DNA of 64,000 nt, taken from assembly GCA_000708835.1 (NCBI GenBank), contig DF237162.1:1-64000 (forward strand), in the 5' to 3' direction. How positions within the stretch are numbered: the stretch's first letter is position 1; each line of letters opens with the position of its first letter. Shown here in pieces: positions 12,501 to 24,009 of the stretch. A program made the translations under genes and the position numbers. The DNA is from Klebsormidium nitens (taxonomy: Eukaryota; Streptophyta; Klebsormidiophyceae; Klebsormidiales; Klebsormidiaceae). The notes below the pieces were generated by a model. The model did no database searches. It was not told the origin of the DNA and saw only the letters and a program-made list of their open reading frames with translations.

Positions 12501-15500
12501 GAAAACGTCCTTCTTGAAGAACCACAGGAGACGAAAGGCTCTGCGTGCGCCCATGTGATTTCCTAAGGGAATCGTCTTTACTGCTCCCTTTTGTTGCTGT
12601 CCGGACGATCGACAAAACGGATCCGTCTTTCTGAGACCTGATCTGACCAAGCAAAATTCAAGGCAGTGCTTCAGGGTTTCTGATCGCTTGCTCGGCTATC
12701 ACTTGCAAGAGACATTCAGTATGTGTCCACGTGTACTCTGCACTTTGACTGAGCAGGAACTTTGTGCAGGGTTTTCGTGTTTGCTCCCCCGGCACCCAGT
12801 CGGCTGGCGACCAGGTGAGCATTTGAAAGCCCTTGTGGTCACCCGTATTCTGGAAAACGTGGCATTGTTCCTCCTTATCAGTCTCCCACTTTTGGACGAG
12901 CTAAACACGGTGTTGCTCGTCACAACCTTCTCACAGCTGGATCTAGAACAACTTCGGACGCTTCCTTTGGCTCTCACTGCAAACGCTCTTGACGGCAGCA
13001 TGACGTTTTGTCTTCCGCTGACGTCTCCTGCCGCCCGCTGACATCATGCGATCCCTTCAGGCTAAAGTTCATCTGCACCAAGGAGGGGTACAGCGCCGAC
13101 ACGCGCGCGCTGACGGCGCTCTGCGAGCACACAGGTACGTGACGTCATGCTCACGTTGCAGTTACTCATGCGGACTTCTCCTTTGGGAGTCGCCTACTTA
13201 GGAAGGGCAAGTCAGGAGGCAAGGACACTTTGGACAATATGCTCGAGCTGAAACTCGTTACATGGGCGCTTCATTCCCTCTTCCACGTTTCCTTGAGTCG
13301 CCTCGCGCCTCCGCTTCTAGCAGATTGTTCTAACGAGCACTTCGGTCGTCCGAGCCTGCTCCGTTTGCTCCTTACTATTCACCACAGATTGCGCCCCGCA
13401 TATCAACAAGTGTGTGCTTCCATCATCTTTGCTGATCATCCGCTCCCACGGCAGAGTGCGATGTGCGTGCGTGCCTCAACACCCTCCCGCTTGCGCTTCC
13501 CTTTAGAATTCTCCGCAGATTACGTCTCACAGCACAGCAAATATAGCCCTGTCGTTGTTCCAATGAATTTGCTTTCCCCCTAAAACCTTCAAGATTCCAA
13601 ACCCTGCAGAGTGCGATGTGCGCGCGTGCCTCAACACCCTCCAGTTCCTGCACCGACGGGGCAAGGCGCTCCGACTGGTGAGGACTCTCGAGAGCTCTTG
13701 AGAGGGGCCCCAGACACTTATCCCGGCAGACGTCATTTTCCTGCCTCCCTGGTGCCGGAGCCTAGGGCTGGACAGGATGACGCATTCCAAACACGGCACT
13801 CGACTGATGCAGTGTCCGTGCCAAATGCTCGTGGACATGTTGGAACCTGATCAGCTCGCAGAGTCGCAGCCGCCTCGCATGTATCATTTTGCTAGCTCCA
13901 TAATCAGCATAAACCAAGAGGTGATGAAAGAGACGCTTGATCATTACATCGTGCCCGAATCTCGAGAACCCTAGAAAGTCTCCTCAAACTCTTCTTTCGT
14001 TCCGCCGTTCCGCAGGCGGACATCTCGTCCCAGGTGGTGGGCCGGAAGGACATGACCCACAACGTGTTCGAGATCTGGACGGAGCTCTTCCAGCGGAAGA
14101 AGAGCAAGGCCGGAACCGGAACCGCGCTCTCCGGCTCGCCCGCCATGCAGGGGACGATGACGCGGAACGCGGAACAGCAGGAGTTCCACCGGATACAGAA
14201 CCTCCTGAGCGGCTAGTGAGCGCGTTTCATTCCCTGTCTAGTTCCTCGTTCTTCCGTTATTATGATGCCGTAAGGTCGCGAGGATGAGCGAGCTTCGGTA
14301 TGGATAAGCAAGAAAGCACTGGTGCTAGCCCTTTCAGCTGATTCGATCCGGTGCTGTGGTTTGCACGCTTCTGGTCCGGAAGGTCACCCATTCCAGTACT
14401 ATTCTCGCCCACAGGCGTGAATGTTAGCGAGCAGCCTGACGTCCGAGGCTTCAAACAAAGAATCTTGTTGGTTTTATTTTCAGCTGATCCGGCCTCTTCG
14501 AAGAAATGAGATGCTCAGTTGACGCCCAGGCAGGTTTAGGCTTTTCTCTCGTAAAGCGTAATCACAGATTTGTTCATCTTAAGAACCCGTTTCTCTACTT
14601 CTCGACTAAGTTCAAACCTATTCTTTGTCGACCGAAGCTTTAAATCTTTCGCGTTGCAGCGGCGAGCACGACTTCGTGATGGAGGGCGTCCACGAGAACT
14701 TTCTGCGGATGCGCTACCACGAGGGGACGCTCCAGAAGACCGTCGAGTGCCTCGAATGGATGGGCGACTCGGAGCTCATGAGCCGACGCGTGCACTCGAG
14801 ACAGCACTTCTTCCTCATGGGTGCGGGCTGAATCCTTTCTTCTAAGAACAGTTTTACCTCGTTGTCATTCCTGCAGTTTCTGTCGGCCTTGAGCAATTTG
14901 GAAGTCCTGTTGCCTTGCACGCACGGCAACATTCTTCCTCATGGGTGCGGGCCGGGTTTTCTCCTTTCAAGAATACTTTCCATTCTACTTTCATCCCCAA
15001 AGTTTCTGTCAGACTTCTGCGTTTTGCACCTTGGACATCTCTGTTGCCGTGTGCACGCAAGCCAACACCTTTTCTTCATGAGTGCGGCCGATTCCGACAT
15101 CCTGGCTTTTCATCTTTACTTGCCCTGCCGGAAAATGGGTACATCAGCGAGAATCGAAGAAAATGGTTCTTTTCAGCAGTAATGCTCGGATATGTCCGGG
15201 AAGTTCAAAGGTGAATCTTGCATCTTCAGTGTCGAAGGTACTGAAATGAGTTATCAGAACGGTATTTTAGTTGCATCTCAGGTTTCTCGTTAGGCCTTTT
15301 TGTTTGCCAACTTGGACTCGCCAATCGCCGCGTGCAAGCCGAGCAGCGCTTTCTTCTCACGTGTGCGCGGCGCTCAAAATTCGTGGTTTGGAAATATTGT
15401 GTGGCTCAATTATGTTCTTTCTTGGATCGGTCAATCGGACAATGAGCTGCCACTTGCAATGTTCCCCGAAAGTCCTGCGCAGCTCTCGAACCAACTGCTT

Positions 15501-18500
15501 TAACGCTTCCAGCGTTTCTGCGATAATCGGATTGAGATTTTGGGCCAGGTTTCAATATGTCCAGTAGCAGGAGAATTCTGCTCTGCGTAATCAACTTCCT
15601 TATCGCGGTTTGATGGTCCTCAAGTGCCTTTCCAGATCACTGAGGAGCGCAAAGTTCCTGCAAAAACCTGGCTCTCCCGTTTTCCTTCTTTTCACATCCA
15701 TGTTCTTCGTGGGACTCAGCTTTTTGGTGTGGATTTGCAGCGCCTTTTGTGCTCTTAGTGCTTACGTTCTTGGCGCTTTTACTGTACCCCGCACTGATTG
15801 CCACGTGTCACCTCCGCAGCGTATCAACCGGCCACTCTTCAGGCCGTCAGACGGTTGATCGCCAACCCCGAGCGGCCCCACATTGAGTTTCCCAAAACTT
15901 ACAACAAGTGAGCGGCCCATCGCAAGATACCCTATGTTTCCTAGCTTCTAACAGACTGACCAGTTATTTACTTTGACAAGGAGTAGAACACTAGATCAAA
16001 CAGGTTCCAAATGAGAGCAGTTAAGATAACTGTGGTTGAACATGGGAAAGTTCACTCAAAAGCGCCGTAGTCTCCAGAATGATCCTGTGCTTTTGCTACT
16101 AGATTTTCTTCTGAAGGGCTACCTTTGTGTCGGTGCCTGTGCGCCACTCCAAATACTTCCACGTTTTGAGTCGGTCTCAATAGCGTTTTAGCTCTCAATA
16201 GCATCAGGCTCATTTTATGGCCCTCGAAGCGAACCTATTAAGGGGCTCAGAATTTCTTAGCTGCAATACATCGGGTGTCTTTTCCCCTGGTGATTGATCA
16301 ACAAGTTGTTCCGTCGTATTTTTCAGCGACCGCTTTGAGACACCACAAATCCACAGGTTAATAACTGGGTTTGGGCTAATGACCAAACTTGTTTCGGCTG
16401 GCAAAACCACCCTGTTGCTCCTAACCTCCCTTGCTTAAGCCGCAGGTTCTGCGCCGACCACCCCTCCTAGCGGCAGCTCGAGTTGCGGGAGGACATCACA
16501 GACCCACAACTCGAAGTCGGGTTAGTGCTAATTACCAGAGTCACCCCGGCTTTTCTCATTACTCCCTCGCTTAACCCGCAGGTTCCGCGCCGAGCACCCC
16601 ACCCAGCGGAGCATAATATCGAGGGAAGCCACAACTCAAGATCGGGTTTAAGCTAACCACCAGAGTCACTCCTGTCTTAACCTCCCACGCTTAACCCGCA
16701 GGTTCCGCGCCGACCACTCCTCCCAGCGGCAGCTGCTCCAGTCGTGGCAGATGGAGATGGACCCTGGGGTTGCCCGGGGACTCAACCCGAGCGCCATCAT
16801 CCGGGACCTGGTCTCCCCGCTGCTCGACATCGTCGCACCGCCCACTCTCCGACCGGTGAGCGGGCTTGACTTTCAAATTAGATATTCCTAAGCTAAGTTC
16901 ACACTACAACAAACGCTCTACCGTTATGACTTGTTGGCGAAAGGGTGCTTACGACGATGAGGGAGTCGCAAGAAGCTCGTTGGATGAGGGCCGGTATCCA
17001 ATCTCTAAAACCCTAAAGTCCGGATACCTTGAAACCTCTGTTCGGCATTGCGCGCCTCCCACTTTCCGACCGGTGAGCGGGGTCGTACAACCCTTTCATT
17101 AGAGATCCAGCGATGTGACTATGTGTACAAGAGCACACGTTGTTCTACTACCACCACGGTGTTCTCGATGTTTGTTTCATTGGAAGGTTCAGGCACTTTA
17201 GGCAGTCTGCTACAGAGTGGAATCAGACTAGTCCGTTGAGATCGTCGCGCCGCCGTCTCTCCGCCGGTGAGATATCATATCGGTCTTCAAGGCTAGGCTT
17301 TTTCACCGCAAATGAGACGAATGTCTCCCGCGTTTTTCGACAGAAGGGGGTCCGAAGAGAGCCTTTGAGCTGGTTCAGGAAAGCCTTGGAGGTATTAGCG
17401 CTTACCGTGTTGTCGAATCCCTTTTCACGCAAAGGCAATATGTGTGTAGCCAACGCCAATCCGCTTCGCCGGTTGCCCGAGTGCGCCCCCGTCCTACAGA
17501 TCTTTCAGGACTACAGCTGCTTCAGAATGAGGACGAAAAGACGTGACGACTTAAGCGTAACTTTTGTTGCTCAGGTCGCTTCTCAGCTTCTCTCCGAGAA
17601 GGAGAAAGGCGAGGTCTCCGAGCTGGTTGACACCATGATCGGGTACGGCTTCACTTACAAGTTGCAGACCGGGTTTGGTGTCAACCCGGGTGCCGGTCCG
17701 CAACTCGATCCTGCATTGGGAAGGCTCGCCGCCTTTGAGGTGAGGAGAATCGGTGTGACCCTGACGTCATTTGGGCGCGAAGATTCTCAGCAGTAAATGT
17801 TCGTCCTTGTCGAGGACGAACGGAGCCATTGGTCTCCGCATAGCGTATAGCTCGGACGCTTGAAACCCCAACGACCTGCAACTGGAGAGGCTGAACGAAT
17901 CGTGGTCAGAATCAGTCCTGAACATGTCAACGTGTTCAAGCTGTAGTCTCCGTTTTGCACATAACCTAAGATAATGTCCGACTTTGCTTGTGGAAGCCGG
18001 TCTCACGGGGTTGCAAATCCTGTTCTGATCAGTCGACGGGCAAATATTGTTTGCTTCCAGCAGATACAACATCACACAATTGAGTCGTTTGGAACGTCCT
18101 TTTCTTTTATGTTACTCAAACGTGCAAGGAATGCTAGTGGGACCATTGTGAAATAATGCTAGAGTCCGTTGGAAGGCCCGTTAGTCTCAATCCAACTGTC
18201 CGTCCTTTCAACCCTGCTGAAGGACCGGCCACGTAACGACGAACATCTGAAATCCTCGTCAGTAACGCGCCTAGATGCCGTTGGCGGGGTCTCCCCGCCC
18301 CAACATACTTGAATTTTCCGCTTCGTTCCGTTGACTCCCGCGGAATCCGCTGACGCTGCCGTTCCGTTTCCGCAGGGCCGGCCCTTCCAGCACCGCGAGC
18401 TCACCGTCACCCTGCGGGAGATGCTGGCTCACGAGGTGAGGGTGACGTCAGCAACATTTCCTTGTGCCCCGGAGCCTGTTCAGTTGCCTACTCCGATAAT

Positions 18501-20871
18501 CTGATCTATTGCAGTTCAGTTTGTTCACATGTTGGATGTCAAGCCCGCACTCTTGGTGCAATGGTCTGAGAGAACCTCTTCATCGCCAAACTTTAGCGGC
18601 ATCCCAAGTCTTTTATTGAGAGTACGAAACAAAGCAAGCTGTTATATCTGGAACCTCTTCGATCTGGCAGTCCTCATCCAAACGATAGGTACGAGGGTGA
18701 GACTTGAGGGGCCTAGTTGGGCTTGAGGGCTTTTCCCATTCTGGCGAGGGTTCTGGGGCAGGCAAGCTGTCCCGCAAGTGCGAGTACCTGCTACGTCTCC
18801 ACGAGCGTTACATTCGATCGGGATGCCGAAATCAAGCCGAGTCGAGCATCCGATTTGCCCATCACTCAAGCTGGCTCTCTTGTCGCCCCTCCTCAGGTCT
18901 CCCTGCAAATCATCCGAAAGGAGGGCGCCGCACGTGCCGCTCGAGCCGCGGCCGTAAACCCCTCGAAGCTTGGTGACGTCAGCGGCAGCCCCGCTGACGT
19001 CACCAGGAGCCGGCCCGCCAAGAGCCCCGCAAAGGCCGAGCCAGGCGCTTCGAAGAATGGGGGTTTGAACGGCCGGGCGGAAGCGCCCCCCCGGAAGGCG
19101 GAGAATGGGAAGCTGGAGAAGAAGGTCGTCAAAGCGGCGGCAAAGGTGTATGTGAACTACTTTGAAAGGTGAGGAGCATGGCGAAACTGGTGGTTGAGCT
19201 CATGCATCAAAAATGTCTCAAATGGCCACATCTGAGAACTTTATGCTTTGATCTTTTACCATTTTTTGGGGCTTATTCTCTATTCAACAAGTTCTTTGAT
19301 TTATTCGACTCTTTGAAAGATCAAGTAAAGTTACACCCAAAAAATATGAGGCATCTTCAATTGTTTTGAAAGGCTGAAAACCCTCCCTAAAGATGATTAA
19401 TTCTCCCAGCAAGTAAACCTGTACCTTCATGACTCAGGACCTCTCCGAACCCTCGCACTTTTGGAGACATTGAGAAGTCCGCCCCGCCGTAGAAGCGCCC
19501 CAGCAGCGCCGCATGCCCTCAATTGCTCCGGTCTCCTGTCCCGCTTTCCCTTTGAACATCTGGTGCGCGCATTCTGTTTCAAGTAGCTCGCCCTAATCCT
19601 TACAAGGCGCGGCTTATCGACAAGCGTCCCGTACCCTCCGATCTCTCAGGTCGCCTGTTCCTTTTCCCCTTTTCGAACATCTGGTGCTTGCGATCTGCAG
19701 ACGTCAAGAAGCGCGCCTGACCCACACACGCCGGCTTTCAGAAGCGCCACAGCAGACGTCCCTCATCCTTCGAGTTCCTCAGTCTCCCTCTTCACTTCCC
19801 CTCTTTACAAATGTGGTGCTTGCGCTCTCACAGGCTCAAGAGGCCCGCCCTAACATACATCCCTCATCTCGCATACAAGCGTCCCTTACAACTTTTTTGG
19901 TTCCCTGTTCCCTTACCAATGACATCTGGTGCTTGAGGTTCAGGAAGCTCACCCTATCTCCAAAGACACCGGCTTGAAAAAGCGCCACAAGGACAAGGCG
20001 TCGCTCGTTCTTCTCTATTCCCCCTGTTCCTCTTCGCATTTTTGAAACATTTGGTGCGCATCATGTGCAGGTTCAAGAAGCCCGCCCTGACCGATACACG
20101 CCAGCTTATAAGATCAACGCGAACAAGCGTCTCTTTCTTTTCACTTCCTCAAAGTCCAAGTTCCTCTTTGATTTTTCAAACATCTGGTCTTGCGTTTTGC
20201 AGGTTCAAGAAGCCCGCTCTAAAACGAAACGGCGTCGAAGAGGAGGCGGTCCCCGTGCAGTCCGTGACCAACATCCGCGACGCGATGCCCGTGCTCTACA
20301 AGTTCCACGAGGTGACGTCACCACCGTTTCCCTCGCGCTTCCGGTTGTGTCTGTAGGATTTCTCCAATCCCAAGCAATTTTTGTATGGGATTGGAGGTTT
20401 CCTTGGATTGACTTTTCCAGATCTAGAAAATCATCTCTATAATATTAATGGCGGCTCCAAGAGCGATGTCTTTTTGCCCTAGATCCCTTCCAGCCTTTCG
20501 CGTTTCTTGCTCTGATCTACCTTCGGAGTTTGCTTTTGTGACTGCGTTTCTCTCAGTGTGCATACATCGCTGACCTTGATGCCAAGATAGTTGAGCCCGC
20601 TCTCACGTGTTGATCCAGAGAATGGACAGCTTCTCTTTCCATCACGACATGATTGGTTGCCACTTGTTGAGTCTTGTGCATCTTTTGCTCCAGACCCTTC
20701 TGTCGCCTTCTACGTGCAACCTTGGTTCGGACAAACCGGCTGATCCTGAGAAGTCCCCAACCGGAAGCCGCTGTGATACAGACCTTTCATTGATTGCATT
20801 CCTGATCTGTTCCACAGGGCTTCACCAATGCCGTCCGACGACCTGTCCTGGTAAAGGATTTGCTAGGCTGA
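6509..20871 (+). CDS. CTF18: CTF18, large subunit of the alternative clamp loader (RFC-like AAA+ ATPase)
   Basis: CTF18 forms a nuclear RFC-type PCNA loader with RFC2-5, CTF8 and DCC1, acting in sister-chromatid cohesion and replication. Exons: 6509-6608, 6955-7026, 7390-7617, 7946-8241, 8632-8781, 9464-9829, 10252-10338, 10573-10674, 10946-11017, 11471-11593, 12269-12330, 12770-12814, 13061-13134, 13610-13677, 14016-14215, 14660-14820, 15820-15907, 16702-16855, 17575-17739, 18376-18435, 18897-19168, 20203-20311, 20818-20871. All GT-AG, continuous frame, 1035 aa. Landmarks: acidic N-terminus MEEPDFDELEW; RIAAEIEGD segment; LWVDKYAPRAFTELLSDEQT; Walker A GAPGLGKTT (410-418); VNASDDRS; Walker B VIDEID (468-473); ECDVRACLNTLQFL; VVGRKDM; C-terminal PVLYKFHE plus GFTNAVRRPV, the conserved CTF8/DCC1-contact tail. 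Lineage-specific insertions: three AWSPPRP repeats in exon 3 and a Gly/Arg/Gln-rich tandem repeat in exon 6. Several introns carry copies of neighbouring exon edges (separate entries). Confidence 0.95.
9686..9775 (+). repeat. 42-bp coding tandem repeat in CTF18 exon 6
   Basis: Two near-identical 42-bp units start at 9686 and 9728, and a third begins at 9770 but breaks off. Each encodes GEQQNGGRGGGRGF. The repeat is in frame and lies between the WDPCVF segment and Walker A. Each unit begins with GGTGAG, a sequence resembling a 5' splice site. Confidence 0.85.
13451..13644 (+). repeat. Duplicate of the 5' edge of CTF18 exon 14 inside the upstream intron
   Basis: 13451-13488 repeats 13606-13643 with a single mismatch over about 37 nt. 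It includes the gcag acceptor and the first 34 or so nt of the exon (codons for ECDVRACLNTL). The junctions are at 13454 and 13609, 155 bp apart. The real exon is the downstream copy; sequence after the copy diverges at once. Confidence 0.9.
14790..15370 (+). repeat. Tandem copies of the 3' edge of CTF18 exon 16 (with donor site)
   Basis: The exon end and donor (ttcttcctcatgg|gtgcggg, junction 14820) recur at junctions near 14944 and 15081, with a weaker relic near 15365. Spacing is about 124 and 137 bp. Copy 2 keeps a perfect 19-nt stretch across the junction; copy 3 has substitutions. The copies lie downstream of the real exon, in the intron. Confidence 0.8.
16436..16740 (+). repeat. Tandem copies of the 5' edge of CTF18 exon 18 (with acceptor site)
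   Basis: The acceptor and exon start (cgcaggttccgcgccga) occur at junctions 16445, 16581 and 16701, spaced 136 and 120 bp. The last is the functional exon. Flanking intron text (cacaactc, cgggtt, gctaa, accagagtcac) is shared too, so each unit is intron tail plus exon head. The upstream copies hit stop codons (first copy after about eight codons). Confidence 0.88.
16830..17275 (+). repeat. Tandem copies of the 3' edge of CTF18 exon 18 (with donor site)
   Basis: The exon end and donor (ctctccgaccg|gtgagcgg, junction 16855) recur at 17072 (actttccgaccg|gtgagcgg) and 17266 (cgtctctccgccg|gtgaga). Spacing is about 217 and 194 bp. The same exon therefore has duplicated edges on both sides. Confidence 0.8.
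18972..19004 (+). repeat. Perfect 14-bp inverted repeat within CTF18 exon 21
   Basis: Arms 18972-18985 (ggtgacgtcagcgg) and 18991-19004 are exact reverse complements around a 5-nt loop. Each arm contains the palindrome TGACGTCA. The sequence is coding (a GDVSGSPADVT stretch) in a low-complexity Ala/Lys-rich segment. Confidence 0.85.
19460..20225 (+). repeat. Array of six or seven copies of the 5' edge of CTF18 exon 22
   Basis: Units anchored on acatctggtgc-like text start at 19556, 19677, 19809, 19922, 20047 and 20180 (spacing 121, 132, 113, 125, 133), with a weaker one near 19467. Each is followed by an acceptor-like tract and a version of the exon head (gttcaagaagcccgcc). Similarity rises toward the functional junction at 20202. 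The unit with junction 20070 keeps an intact acceptor and an open frame that runs into the real exon. Confidence 0.9.
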
Positions 20872-22249
20872 GGGTGGGGGATTGGACAGTATTCCCTCAG
20901 CAAGAAGCACAGTCCATCTGCACTTTTGTCTCACCCTTTATAGTAGAATTGGCGTAAGCCAGATGGGCCATGACAGACTTCAAACCATTCTAAGTGAGTC
21001 GGAGTTGAGCACTTTATGCACCGCTGTCAAACAAGCTGTTTGCGCTCATGTTAACTTGCATCACACATGTAAGTGATGTGACAGAACATCTGCAGTCTGA
21101 GAACGACAGGTGGGCAAGTGTTGACTGCAATTTCTGCTCGGAGTTTGTTGAGCAAGCGTCGAGATACACTCAGCTTATCTACCAGAGCCACGCTTATACT
21201 CGGGTGCCATTGTATGGCTCATTGAGGCGTCATGATGGTCATGAGACACAGCAAGTTAGGCCACAATCTTCGCATGGTACACAATAATCTGAGATCGCTT
21301 CGTCACTAGGACCGATGGCTAATGATTTGAGTTCGCTTCAACAAACTTTTCTCGGTTAGATATCCACCCTGCAGATTCACTGAAACCCCAGACTATGTCT
21401 TATCAACAAAGTGCCGTAGCACTGCAGTAACGTAAATCATTGCAGAATACCTCAAAATCTGTTCTATGTCGGTGAATTGGAAACGATTGCCATGGATGTA
21501 GATTAGTTGCCTCAAACCACGAACTTGTTGATTTCTGTTGCTTACGTACAGTATACGGACATGTGCAGTCGCAATGCACAATATATGGTGTTCCCGCCCA
21601 AAGCTCCTTGTGTTAAATGCAGTCTGGTATTCCGGAGTTATTGACTGTGCCCTCCAATTTAAGTTACAGACTATGCCACCCCGAATGTAAAGACTTTGGA
21701 CTAAAGAACGTGGCGTGCAGATGAAAGACCGTCATTGCTGCAACTTATACATGCTTACACGTTATTTTGGTATGACCAGCCTAGCAGCAGCACAGATTCT
21801 ATGTAATGGCGACAATCAACGCACCATTTCCCAAGCAGAATATTCTCTTTTTGAGAATTCAGAGGGCTGATGGAATACTCAACCATGTCGAGATTGTCAG
21901 ACCTTATGCTTGAAGTAATGACATCCAATCTTTTGAGCAGCTTCCGTAGCATGGACGCACCAGTTCAACACAATCACATCTCTTCCAGATTCAGGAAGCA
22001 ATGCCAGGGTCTCCTTCAATCAGTCGCGGACAATATAAACAAAATGCTGTTCTACAATATCAACGGAACAACGTTCTCGCTCGAGGCCAGTTGCGGCAGC
22101 AAGGACCGTTTGCCAACTCGCAGCCGACCTCGTTTATGGAGCTAGCCTGCCCAGCCAGCGTTGCTGACACATTTTAGAACCATTCGCTGAACACCGTCCC
22201 TGCTTTATGTACTGCTCTCAATGAGCATCGAGCGGTGGCATTGCAATGA
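20872..22249. other. Convergent 3' intergenic region CTF18 / PSAF
   Basis: Non-coding as far as I can see. It should contain the 3' UTRs and polyadenylation sites of the two convergent genes. Short open frames here have no recognisable family signature. Confidence 0.5.
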
Positions 22250-24009
22250 TTATCTCGGGGACACGGTGATCTTGCTGTCGGGAACGATCAGGGAACCATT
22301 TCTAAGGGCACTGACGGCGGCAATGGGCCATGTGAGGCCGGTGGTGGTCAATTTGAGGGCGAGGGGCACGTCGATGATGATTTCCTTCTCAGTGGGCTTC
22401 TTTGCTGTTGACTGCACAAACAGAAGAAGAAGAAGAGAGACTTGAATAAAGAACAGGCAACTCAATTGATAGGGTTTTAGTGGGAAAGTAGGAAAGTATT
22501 CAAAAACAGCAAGAACCCTAGACAAGTAAACCTTGAATCAAGCTAGTCCAGACTTGTCGACTGCGGCACCGCAGAGCACAAGCTGCAAGTCTCGGTGTTA
22601 AAAGGTAAAAGTTTGGATTTGTGACAAGATGCTGCTGGTGCCTGCAACCTGATACAACCTTGCCTATGACAGCATTCCCTACAGAAAGCTCAGAGAGTCT
22701 AGAACCACACAGCCTGTGGAGGTGAAGCCTTATCTACCTTTGGGAGCGGACTCTCTTTCAGTATCAACCTATCAACCTACAATATGAAATATCTAAGCTG
22801 CACAAATGCTCATTGAGCCCTAAGTCCAACATACACTTAAAAACCTTACTAGCGGGCAGACTACAAAGGATGAGCAGCGGCAGAAAAGGCACCAGGAGAC
22901 TCTATAATATGTCACACACCGCTATCATTATCGGAAGATACATAAGTGGAACAAGCGGATCAAAGCAGGCGGTCTGAATGCATCAAAAAGCATGCCAAAC
23001 CAATTTAGATATGCGAGACTCGTCAAAACCTACTTTGACCATTAACCATTGTCAGAAAACTTTCTGTCGCACGCAGGCCGTAGTGCTTCTCATTGCAAAT
23101 GTTCAATTGAAGCAAGGGCTCTATACAATATTGCAGTTTGTTTGAAGCCAATTATTGAAGAGGCAGCGAATGCACTGAGACTGCTAAAGTTGCCTGAGCA
23201 ACAGACTCTGTCTCTCCAGCACATTCCAGGAGTGCACCCTCCCCGAAGCCTAAGCAACCAGGCAACCCAGAGCAACACCAAATTCAATAACCTCAGCCTT
23301 CAGGATAGCTCGCAGAGAAAAGAGGTTGACAACTTCAATGCACGGCAAGAGGACAGACACGGCAATTTAGTAGCAATCTCTTTCAGGAATGGAAACCATG
23401 ACAACCAACAGGGAAAACCATGCAATGTCCAGGGAAGTTAGCAATTGCCAAAACGAGACTCACCTTCACAGCAATGAGGTATTCCCGGCCAACCCATCCG
23501 ATCCATCCAGCAATGTACAGGAACACTAGCCCGGGGAACACAAACTCGCTCAGATGTGCCTGGTCTCCGTCCACAATCAAGTGGGGGAGGCCGTCAGTCC
23601 CGCAGAGCAGACCCTGCTTGCCGTACTTTGCGAACCGAGCCTGCGTGCGGTCAATGCTAGCTTGAAGAGCAAGCGCAGGTGCGCTGCCCTCCTCGTAGTT
23701 CTTTAGCCTGTTCTGCAGCTTGCTAACCTCCTTCTTCTCCCTCTTGGCGAAAGCCTTGGAGTCCTTGCAGGGGGTCAGACCAGCAACATCAGCAGAGGCG
23801 ATCTGGGGGGTGGCAACAGCAATGGCGGCAGCGAGGGCAATGGCGGTGGCGGCCTTGCCAACTGACTTCTCTGCTGAGCAGACAGTCCGGGCCCTGTTCA
23901 CGTTGCTGACAAAGACCGACGCCCTCGTCGTCTTCACGGAGCAGAGCTCCTTGTTGCCGATGAAGGCGGAGCTGAGGGTGGTCACCTTGGACGCTACTGA
24001 GGCCGCCAT
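22250..24009 (-). CDS. PSAF: Photosystem I reaction centre subunit III (PsaF) precursor
   Basis: PsaF is the lumen-exposed PSI subunit that docks plastocyanin or cytochrome c6. Two exons: 24009-23464 and 22411-22250, joined in phase 0 across a 1052-bp intron, give 235 aa. Residues 1-73 form a bipartite leader: a Ser/Thr/basic chloroplast transit part, then a hydrophobic Ala-rich thylakoid signal ending PQIASA. The mature protein starts [14 protein letters not shown] and continues with [19 protein letters not shown], the lysine-rich plastocyanin-binding helix. The membrane segment [17 protein letters not shown] follows. Exon 2 carries the stromal tail [15 protein letters not shown] and the SWPIAA-like segment (here TWPIAA). 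The start was chosen at 24009 because it begins the transit peptide; the frame stays open upstream to an ATG at 24264, but that longer N-terminus looks like 5' UTR. Confidence 0.97.
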
